NCBI GenBank assembly: GCA_004297235.1
Contig: SCUR01000514.1
Coordinates: 1 to 11,914 of the forward strand
Direction: 5' to 3'
DNA: 11,914 nucleotides
Source: Candidatus Manganitrophaceae bacterium
Lineage (GTDB): Bacteria; Nitrospirota; Nitrospiria; SBBL01; Manganitrophaceae
Position 1 is the first letter of the stretch. Every line of letters begins with the position of its first letter. A program made the position numbers and the translations under genes. Positions 7,543 through 11,914 of the stretch are shown piece after piece. The notes beneath the pieces were generated by a model. That model saw nothing but the letters and a program-made list of their open reading frames with translations. It did no database searches and had not been told where the DNA came from.

Positions 7543-8637
7543 ATGTCCGTCAATTGTGGAATTATCGGGCTTCCGAATGTCGGGAAGTCGACCATTTTTA
7601 ATGCGCTGACCCGCGCCAACGCGGCGGTCGCGAATTATCCTTTCTGTACCGTCGAGCCGAACGTCGGAATCGTGGAAGTTCCGGATGAGCGGCTGACGCG
7701 GCTGGCGGAAATTTATCGGCCGAAGAAGCGGACGCCGACCAACATGGAGTTCGTCGACATCGCCGGCTTGGTGGAAGGAGCCAGCAAGGGAGAAGGGCTC
7801 GGGAACCAGTTCCTGGGGCATATCCGGGAGGTCGACGCCCTGGTCCATATCGTCCGCTGCTTCGATGATCCGGAGATCGTCCATGTCAACGGGGCGGTCG
7901 ATCCCAAGCGCGATGTGGAGATCATCGATACCGAGCTGATCCTAAAAGATTTGGACGCAATCGATAAACGGCTGCTCCGCGTCGAGAAGAAGGCGAAATC
8001 GGGGGACAAGGAGTCGGTCCGGGAGATGACCCTTCTGACCCGCCTCAAAGAGACCCTCTCCGGGGGGAAATCGGCGAGGCAGGTTCCGTTCTCCGAGGAA
8101 GAGGCGCCGGTGATGAAGGAGCTGGCCCTGTTGACGGCGAAGCCGATCCTCTACGTCGCGAATGTCCCCGAAGGGGACGTGGAGAAGGGGAATCCCTACT
8201 CCGATCGCGTCAAGGAGATCGCCCGGCAAGAGGGAACGGAGTGCGTCATCATCAGCGGGAAGATCGAATCGGAAATCGCCGTTCTTTCTCCCGAGGAGGG
8301 AAAGGTTTTCTTGCAGGAGCTGGGGCTCTCCGAGCCGGGCCTGGCGCGGCTCATCCGCGGCTCGTACCGCCTCCTGGGTCTGATCACCTTTTTTACGGTC
8401 GGAGAGGATGAGGTCAAAGGATGGACGATCTCGAAGGGGACCCCGGCGGTGCAGGCGGCGGGGAAAATCCATTCCGACATCGAGCGGGGCTTCATCCGGG
8501 CGGAGATTTTCCGGTACGACGATTTGATCCGCCTCGGCAGCGCGCAAGCGATCAAGGAGAAAGGATTGCTTCGCCTGGAGGGGAAAGAGTATCTGGTTCA
8601 AGACGGGGATTGCATCTATTTCCGGTTCAATGTGTAA
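7543..8637 (+). CDS. ychF: Ribosome-associated ATPase YchF (Obg family)
   Basis: A 364-residue P-loop NTPase of the Obg/TRAFAC class, the normal YchF length. The G1 loop is GLPNVGKST (9-17), followed by the switch region with FCTVEPNVG, and G3 is DIAGLVEGAS (72-81). At the G4 position the sequence is NVPE (207-210) instead of NKxD; this NxxE form is the known reason YchF prefers ATP to GTP. A helical insert lies in the middle, and the C-terminal third holds the TGS domain (LITFFTVGEDEVKGWTI and the GLLRLEGKEYLVQDGD stretch). YchF binds the ribosome and has been linked to stress responses. The ATG at 7543 follows an AGGAA ribosome site about 10 bases upstream. The pth-ychF pairing is very widely conserved. 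Confidence 0.96.
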   Translation: MSVNCGIIGLPNVGKSTIFNALTRANAAVANYPFCTVEPNVGIVEVPDERLTRLAEIYRPKKRTPTNMEFVDIAGLVEGASKGEGLGNQFLGHIREVDALVHIVRCFDDPEIVHVNGAVDPKRDVEIIDTELILKDLDAIDKRLLRVEKKAKSGDKESVREMTLLTRLKETLSGGKSARQVPFSEEEAPVMKELALLTAKPILYVANVPEGDVEKGNPYSDRVKEIARQEGTECVIISGKIESEIAVLSPEEGKVFLQELGLSEPGLARLIRGSYRLLGLITFFTVGEDEVKGWTISKGTPAVQAAGKIHSDIERGFIRAEIFRYDDLIRLGSAQAIKEKGLLRLEGKEYLVQDGDCIYFRFNV

Positions 8638-8669
8638 GGGAAGCGTGTCCCGGCGCTTCCTCGGTCTCA

Positions 8670-8698
8670 TTGACTCGGAAAATCAGATATGTTAAAAA
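8670..8698 (+). promoter_or_regulatory. Promoter candidate for rpsF-ssb-rpsR
   Basis: TTGACT (8670-8675), a 17-base spacer and TAAAAA (8693-8698) resemble a sigma70 promoter just after ychF. The -35 matches five of six bases and the -10 four of six. It would give a leader of roughly 175 bases running through the structured element at 8703-8826 before rpsF. Confidence 0.45.
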
Positions 8699-8702
8699 AT
8701 AA

Positions 8703-8826
8703 TGTTGCGTTGAGTTCGGGGTCGCGGCCTTCCGGGCCGTTTCCCTGCAACGCAAGGAGGACGGAGCGCCGTCCGAGCAAGGGGGCTTTTGTGACGCAAG
8801 GTGCGCTGCGAAATACGCCTTTTGCA
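8703..8826 (+). repeat. Multi-hairpin intergenic element upstream of rpsF
   Basis: Several nested inverted repeats occupy this non-coding stretch. TTGCGTTG (8705-8712) pairs exactly with CAACGCAA (8748-8755); inside it CGGCC (8725-8729) pairs with GGCCG (8735-8739). GGACGG (8759-8764) pairs with CCGTCC (8769-8774) around AGCG. ACGCAAGG occurs twice (8750-8757 and 8794-8801). The ends carry short inverted hexamers, TGTTGC and GCAACA. It may be a REP- or MITE-like dispersed element or a structured 5' leader. A short minus-strand reading frame across it has no protein-like features. Confidence 0.5.
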
Positions 8827-8834
8827 ACAACCTC

Positions 8835-8874
8835 GCTCTAAACTCGTTTTAGGGCTTGATCAACCGTGAGGGAG
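8835..8874 (+). promoter_or_regulatory. rpsF leader hairpin and ribosome site, possible S6:S18 control element
   Basis: GCTCTAAA (8835-8842) pairs with TTTAGGGC (8848-8855) in an 8-bp stem (one G-T wobble) with a CTCGT loop. A CCG lies just after it (8864-8866), then the GAGGGAG ribosome site (8868-8874) before the rpsF ATG. In many bacteria the S6:S18 complex represses its own mRNA by binding a leader stem with an unpaired CCG. The arrangement here is suggestive, but the consensus fold is not clearly met. Confidence 0.35.
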
Positions 8875-8879
8875 TATTC

Positions 8880-9248
8880 ATGAACGCATATGAGACGATT
8901 TTCATCGTCAAGCCGAACCTTTCCGATGATGAGGTCGCCAAGGTGACCGAGAAGATCAAAGGGGTGATCCAGAAATCGGAAGGGGAGGTGGTTGTCACCG
9001 AGAATTGGGGCAAAAAGAAACTCGCGTACGAAGTGCGGAAGGAAAAAAAAGGAACCTACCTGATTGCGCATTTCAAAGGAACCGGGACCACCGTCTCCGA
9101 ACTGGAACGGACCTATCGACTCGACGAGTCGATCATCAAGTTCATCACGATCAAAATCCCGCTTGAGAAGCTTGGAAAAACCCTTCCCGCCCGCGATGAA
9201 AAGCCGGTCTCATCCTACCGCGATCGGGAATCGGTTGGAGACAGATAA
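8880..9248 (+). CDS. rpsF: Small-subunit ribosomal protein bS6
   Basis: bS6 binds the central domain of 16S rRNA in the platform of the 30S subunit, as a heterodimer with bS18, encoded two genes downstream. The 122-residue sequence starts MNAYETIFIVKPNLS and contains ENWGKKKLAYEVRKEKKGTY, the best-known S6 segment, and the ERTYRLDESIIKFITIKI strand region. A short charged tail follows (to YRDRESVGDR). I chose ATG 8880 because the GAGGGAG ribosome site lies 5 bases upstream; the in-frame TTG at 8856 would add eight residues that are not part of the family. It leads the rpsF-ssb-rpsR operon. Confidence 0.96.
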   Translation: MNAYETIFIVKPNLSDDEVAKVTEKIKGVIQKSEGEVVVTENWGKKKLAYEVRKEKKGTYLIAHFKGTGTTVSELERTYRLDESIIKFITIKIPLEKLGKTLPARDEKPVSSYRDRESVGDR

Positions 9249-9289
9249 TATAACTTAGAGAGTTCCGCGGTCGTTTTCGTCTATTTTGA

Positions 9290-9308
9290 CAGATAAGGTG
9301 TTTATCTG
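9290..9308 (+). promoter_or_regulatory. Perfect 7-bp palindrome between rpsF and ssb
   Basis: CAGATAA (9290-9296) and TTATCTG (9302-9308) are exact reverse complements around GGTGT. It lies 19 bases before the ssb start and just before its GAGGAG ribosome site. It could be an RNA hairpin tuning ssb translation or a protein operator. A TTGACA overlaps its left edge (9286-9291), but no -10 follows at the right distance. Confidence 0.45.
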
Positions 9309-9327
9309 CGGAACGAGGAGTGGGAAA

Positions 9328-9732
9328 ATGGTCAGTTTCAATAAAGTGATTTTGATCGGGAACCTTACCAAAGATCCGGAGATCCGTTATACGCCGAGCG
9401 GAACGGCGGTCGCCAGCTTCGGCCTGGCCGTCAACCATCGGTACAAGCAAGGGGACGAGATGAAGGATGAGGTCTGCTTCATCGATGTCGTGGTCTTTGG
9501 TAAGCAGGCGGAGAACAGCGGACAGTACCTCTCGAAGGGGCAAGGGGTCATCGTCGACGGGCGGCTTCAACAGCGTCGCTGGGAGACGGAAGACGGCCAA
9601 AAGCGGAACAAGCATGAGGTCGTGGCCCAGACGATTCGATTCCTCCCCAAGCGCCAAGACGGCGGCGGCTCGGAGGGACCTTCCCGCGGCGAAATGCCCG
9701 GCGAAGAGGGGATGGACGAGGTTCCGTTTTAA
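9328..9732 (+). CDS. ssb: Single-stranded DNA-binding protein SSB
   Basis: SSB coats single-stranded DNA in replication, repair and recombination and recruits partners through its C-terminal tip. The 134-residue protein has an OB-fold (about 4-107) with the family segments FNKVILIGNLTKDPEIRYTP, VASFGLAVNHRY and FIDVVVFGKQAE. A short Gly/Glu-rich linker ends in the acidic tip EEGMDEVPF, the partner-binding motif (canonical DDDIPF). The linker is short compared with that of E. coli SSB. I chose ATG 9328 because GAGGAG at 9315-9320 is spaced 7 bases from it; the in-frame TTG at 9286 lies before the palindrome and adds non-family residues. The gene sits between rpsF and rpsR, the common bacterial order. 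Confidence 0.96.
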   Translation: MVSFNKVILIGNLTKDPEIRYTPSGTAVASFGLAVNHRYKQGDEMKDEVCFIDVVVFGKQAENSGQYLSKGQGVIVDGRLQQRRWETEDGQKRNKHEVVAQTIRFLPKRQDGGGSEGPSRGEMPGEEGMDEVPF

Positions 9733-9791
9733 ATGACGCGTTTCCAAACCGGTTATCCTGGGTGACCCACGAATAAGAACACGGAGGAGTT

Positions 9792-10019
9792 GTGGAAAAG
9801 AAATATTTTCAACGAAGGCGGGTCTGCCGTTTTTGCACGGAGAAGAAAGAGTCGGTCGATTACAAGGAAATCCAGGTCCTCAAGGGCTTTCTGACCGAAC
9901 GGGGGAAGATCATCCCGCGGCGGATTTCCGGAAATTGCGCCGCGCACCAACGGCATCTGACCGCCGCCATCAAGCGCGCCCGTAACATCGCCTTCTTGGC
10001 CTTTGCCGAGGAACGATAA
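9792..10019 (+). CDS. rpsR: Small-subunit ribosomal protein bS18, zinc-ribbon (C+) type
   Basis: bS18 pairs with bS6 in the platform of the 30S subunit. The 75-residue protein shows the family segments KYFQRRRVCRFC, VDYKEIQVLKGFLTERGKIIPRRISG and AAIKRARNIAFLAF. Cys12, Cys15, Cys49 and His52 form a CxxC...CxxH set that would bind zinc; the E. coli form lacks Cys15, Cys49 and His52. The start is GTG 9792, four bases after a GGAGG ribosome site (9783-9787), which is close but workable; no ATG lies upstream in frame. It is the last gene before a strong hairpin. The usual next gene, rplI, is not here. Confidence 0.95.
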   Translation: MEKKYFQRRRVCRFCTEKKESVDYKEIQVLKGFLTERGKIIPRRISGNCAAHQRHLTAAIKRARNIAFLAFAEER

Positions 10020-10045
10020 GTCGAGCGATAAGCGCGATTCGATCT

Positions 10046-10081
10046 CGGCCTCTCCCCGCCCGGACGGGCGGGGAGAGGCCG
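10046..10081 (+). terminator. Very stable GC hairpin after rpsR (probable terminator)
   Basis: The arm GGCCTCTCCCCGCCC (10047-10061) pairs perfectly with GGGCGGGGAGAGGCC (10066-10080), and C10046-G10081 extends it to a 16-bp stem closed by the tetraloop GGAC. It begins 27 bases after the rpsR stop. The lack of a T-tract on either side is unusual for an intrinsic terminator. It may work by pausing, by Rho, or by protecting the 3' end of the mRNA. Confidence 0.6.
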
Positions 10082-10126
10082 TCGCCGCCCATTCATAAGC
10101 CAAAACCGAAAAAATAAAGCCCCTTT

Positions 10127-10143
10127 CTTCCGTAGAGCGGAAG
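10127..10143. other. Small hairpin between rpsR and the PilZ gene
   Basis: CTTCCG (10127-10132) pairs with CGGAAG (10138-10143) around TAGAG. On the minus strand it is followed, after a few bases, by a T-rich run (complement of the A-rich 10108-10118), so it could act as a minus-strand terminator. No minus-strand gene is seen that would need one. Confidence 0.25.
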
Positions 10144-10164
10144 GGTTCTTCGCGTCGAATCTTG

Positions 10165-10193
10165 TTGACTGATCCCCCCGGAATTGATATAGT
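10165..10193 (+). promoter_or_regulatory. Good sigma70-type promoter before the PilZ gene
   Basis: TTGACT (10165-10170), an exact 17-base spacer and TATAGT (10188-10193) match the consensus in five of six bases at each box. Transcription would start near 10200, giving a leader of about 40 bases before the ATG at 10240. Together with the hairpin at 10046-10081 it sets a new transcription unit. Confidence 0.7.
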
Positions 10194-10239
10194 CGACCTC
10201 ATCTTTGCGAGCGTCTTTATCTCTTATTTTGGGGGGGCC

Positions 10240-10614
10240 ATGCTGACTTCTGAAGAAAAAACAAAGGTCAATCGGCGCCAATCTTCACGGCTCCCGTTCA
10301 TTGTTTTGGAAGTCAAGGGAAAGCACTCCAACAAGGTCTTCGTGGCCTATGCCGAAAATATCAGCCAGGGAGGTCTCTTCCTCTCATCCTCCCACAAGCT
10401 GAAGGTGGGAGATCGATTCCCCATCGAATTCATCCTGCCCGATAACAAGACCAAGGTCCGCTGCACCTGCGAGGTGACCTGGAAAAAGAAGTACGACACT
10501 CAAGGAATCATCTCCGAGGGGGTCGGCGTTCGCTTTGTGGACCTTGCATCGGACCAAAAGAAAATCATCACCGGATGGATCGACAAGGAAGAGAAGAAGA
10601 AACGTGGTTCATGA
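10240..10614 (+). CDS. Single-domain PilZ protein, likely cyclic-di-GMP receptor
   Basis: A 124-residue protein that is essentially one PilZ domain. The two cyclic-di-GMP contact motifs are both present: RxxxR (Arg13 to Arg17, in RRQSSR) and NxSxxG (Asn40, Ser42, Gly45, in ENISQGG). The rest of the barrel is recognisable (LKVGDRFPIEFILP, CEVTWKKK, GVGVRFVDL), followed by a helix and a Lys-rich tail. It has no other domain, so it should act by binding a partner. The intact motifs favour real ligand binding. Despite the name and the pil genes at the window start, nothing here ties it to pili. I chose ATG 10240 because the promoter overlaps the longer frame that starts at 10162. The ribosome site is a run of seven G bases, which is unusual. 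Confidence 0.85.
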   Translation: MLTSEEKTKVNRRQSSRLPFIVLEVKGKHSNKVFVAYAENISQGGLFLSSSHKLKVGDRFPIEFILPDNKTKVRCTCEVTWKKKYDTQGIISEGVGVRFVDLASDQKKIITGWIDKEEKKKRGS

Positions 10615-10875
10615 GCTATTTCCTATCTAACGCGGTCCTCGCCCATTTCCGTCGGATCCTCTTTCATTCTTTTAGTCTCCCGCATTTTCCTTCCCTGAAA
10701 TGCATTCCTTCTTTTCGGCCGCAGGAAGCGTTGGATGAACGTCGCCGGCCGCCGTTCGGCGCAAGCATGAACCTGAGGAATGGCTGTTCGGTCGCCGCGT
10801 TGATCAAGGCGCGGTCGGGAAACAAAATCGTTCCGTCTCAAGCGGGTATTTAATCACTGATTAAGGAAGGCAGCA
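10615..10875. other. Gap between the PilZ and DUF4149 genes, no convincing gene
   Basis: This 261-base stretch holds no reading frame with protein-like features. A frame starting at ATG 10611 overlaps the PilZ stop as ATGA and runs 80 codons to 10853, but its composition is not protein-like and it has no ribosome site. A weak promoter candidate is TTGATC (10800-10805), 17 bases, then CAAAAT (10823-10828). TTAATC (10850-10855) and GATTAA (10859-10864) form a small palindrome beside the ribosome site of the next gene. Confidence 0.5.
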
Positions 10876-11448
10876 ATGGAAGTTCCCATCCCGAATTTTT
10901 ACTTCATGTTCGTCCAATTCATTCACCTGCTGGCGCTCTCGATCTGGGTCGGCGGGATCGTCGGGATCGGTCTCATCGTCGCCCCGATCCTTTTTGGAAG
11001 AATCAAGTCGCGGCGAACGGCCGGCGAGCTGATGGGGGAGATTCTCAGGAGATTTGATATCGTTTCCCTCTATTGTATCGTGGCGTTGGCGGTCACGGGG
11101 GTGATCAAGTATGCCACTTGGGAGAATCTCACCCCCTGGAATCTCATCCGGTATCTCGCGATCCTCGTCATGTCCGGCGGGGGGCTCTACTCGGCCTTGG
11201 TCGTCTCTCCGAAGCTCCGGAGCTGGATGGCCGGCCAATCCTCATCGAAAGTCGCGGCCGTCTCGCGAGAGGCCGCATTGCGCCCCGCTCTGGTGCTGGC
11301 CGGCTCCGGTTCAACCGGCGTTCAAGCGGTTGAAGCGTTGGAGACGGAGGAGGTTGCTCCTCCCGATTTTAATCGGCTTCATCACCTCTCGGTCCGTCTG
11401 ATGACCTTGAATCTGATCTGCGGCGTGATCGCGCTTCTGATGGCTTAA
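10876..11448 (+). CDS. DUF4149-type four-helix membrane protein
   Basis: A 190-residue membrane protein of unknown function. Hydrophobic segments lie at about 12-40, 60-80, 90-112 and 172-189. The first helix region reads FIHLLALSIWVGGIVGIGLIV followed by APILFGRI, and the GEILRRFD segment and the later FNRLHHLSVRL stretch match DUF4149 (TMEM205-like) proteins as I remember them. Between helices 3 and 4 is a soluble stretch of about 50 residues rich in Ala, Val, Ser and Glu (about 115-165), longer than I expect for the family. The ATG at 10876 follows an AAGGAAGG ribosome site. The downstream zinc-ribbon gene starts 33 bases after the stop, so the two are probably co-transcribed. No substrate or partner can be inferred. 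Confidence 0.75.
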   Translation: MEVPIPNFYFMFVQFIHLLALSIWVGGIVGIGLIVAPILFGRIKSRRTAGELMGEILRRFDIVSLYCIVALAVTGVIKYATWENLTPWNLIRYLAILVMSGGGLYSALVVSPKLRSWMAGQSSSKVAAVSREAALRPALVLAGSGSTGVQAVEALETEEVAPPDFNRLHHLSVRLMTLNLICGVIALLMA

Positions 11449-11481
11449 GTCGGGGCGAGTCGCGCCTGTTTAGGAGGGTCC

Positions 11482-11700
11482 ATGGAGAAAGTGGTTCAAT
11501 CTCAAGAGAAACGCGCCAGGCAGCGGCGAGATGAAACGGAAGACCGGCGTCAAGGAGATCGACGGCAGGGAGATAGACGGCAGGGGGCCCGGCGGGCGAT
11601 CGAGCGGCGCAAGGAATCGTGTCCGGTCTGCTCCAGCGAGCTGACCCCGAAACTCTTCTGCCCTTCCTGCAAGATGAAGGTCATTAAGATCCGAAACTAA
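11482..11700 (+). CDS. Small Arg-rich protein with DRRQG repeats and a C-terminal zinc ribbon
   Basis: I do not recognise this 72-residue protein as a named family. Residues 9-44 are very basic and contain three perfect DRRQG repeats (21-35) followed by degenerate ARRAI and ERR units. At DNA level this is a 15-base tandem repeat from 11542 to about 11601. Residues 47-63 hold CPVC and CPSC (Cys47, Cys50, Cys60, Cys63), a four-cysteine zinc ribbon, followed by a short KVIKIRN end. A perfect AGGAGG ribosome site (11472-11477) lies 4 bases before the ATG, which strongly supports that it is translated. The charge suggests nucleic-acid or ribosome binding, but that is only an inference. It lies 33 bases after the DUF4149 gene. 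Confidence 0.75.
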   Translation: MEKVVQSQEKRARQRRDETEDRRQGDRRQGDRRQGARRAIERRKESCPVCSSELTPKLFCPSCKMKVIKIRN

Positions 11701-11914
11701 ATTTTCCCGAATCGGCGGGTATCCCGCAAGAGCGTGTGATCTCCTGTCTGGTGTTCCCGATCCGAATCGATTTCAATCGGAGGGGGGGATCTTCCGGCGG
11801 CCTTCAATCAACCGAAGTAAAGGGGCCATGGTGATGAGGGAAGGATCGGGAGGGCTTGAAGGGATGTAACCCCCCCTTCCGGGAGCATCCTCTCCTATTC
11901 CCTTGGATTGACCA

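Noticed and set aside
8627..8830. Minus-strand 67-codon frame across the rpsF upstream element
   Set aside because: It follows the hairpin-rich non-coding sequence, has no protein-like features, and such frames are often artefacts of dispersed repeats.
9286..9314. Promoter starting at TTGACA before ssb
   Set aside because: The -10 position 17 bases downstream reads CGGAAC, so only one hexamer is present.
10782..10800. Sigma54 (-24/-12) site before the DUF4149 gene
   Set aside because: A GG-N10-GC spacing exists by chance, but the flanking TGGCAC and TTGC bases do not match.
10611..10853. 80-codon + strand frame overlapping the PilZ stop as ATGA
   Set aside because: The overlap hints at coupling, but composition is not protein-like, there is no ribosome site, and no motif is visible.
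11701..11914. Possible gene or terminator in the last 214 bases
   Set aside because: A 5-bp stem (GCGGG/CCCGC at 11715-11727) has no T-tract. A minus-strand frame open from the right edge to about 11808 is short and low in protein-like character. A TTGACC at 11908 is only a lone -35-like hexamer.

Overview
The window reads as ordinary chromosomal DNA from a moderately GC-rich bacterium. The gene order (pilC-pilS-pilR, then ispE, tRNA-Gln, prs, rplY, pth, ychF, then rpsF-ssb-rpsR) and the protein flavour suggest Nitrospirota, or failing that a Deltaproteobacteria-like lineage. That assignment is from remembered gene order and is not tested here. All recognisable genes lie on the + strand.

Layout: 1-488 is the 3' end of the type IV pilus platform gene pilC. 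It is followed by pilS and pilR, a two-component pair in which a membrane histidine kinase signals to a sigma54 activator that normally controls pilin genes. A housekeeping block follows at 3845-8637: ispE (isoprenoid precursors), tRNA-Gln(UUG), prs (PRPP), rplY/ctc (ribosomal protein bL25), pth (peptidyl-tRNA hydrolase) and ychF (ribosome-associated ATPase). Several of these act on or near the ribosome. After a 220-base structured gap comes rpsF-ssb-rpsR (8880-10019), with a promoter candidate and leader structure in front and a very stable hairpin behind.

The last part (10084-11914) is less conserved: a PilZ-domain protein behind a good sigma70-type promoter, a roughly 260-base gap with no convincing gene, a four-helix DUF4149-type membrane protein, and a 72-residue Arg-rich zinc-ribbon protein with DRRQG repeats. 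The final 214 bases hold no gene I can support.

I see no phage, transposase, CRISPR array, toxin-antitoxin or biosynthetic cluster, and no clear new multi-gene system. The most interesting material is non-coding: a 7-base-periodic inverted repeat between pth and ychF, a multi-hairpin repeat-like element before rpsF, a small palindrome before ssb, and a long GC hairpin after rpsR. Among proteins, the DRRQG/zinc-ribbon protein and the zinc-type S18 are the ones to look at again.
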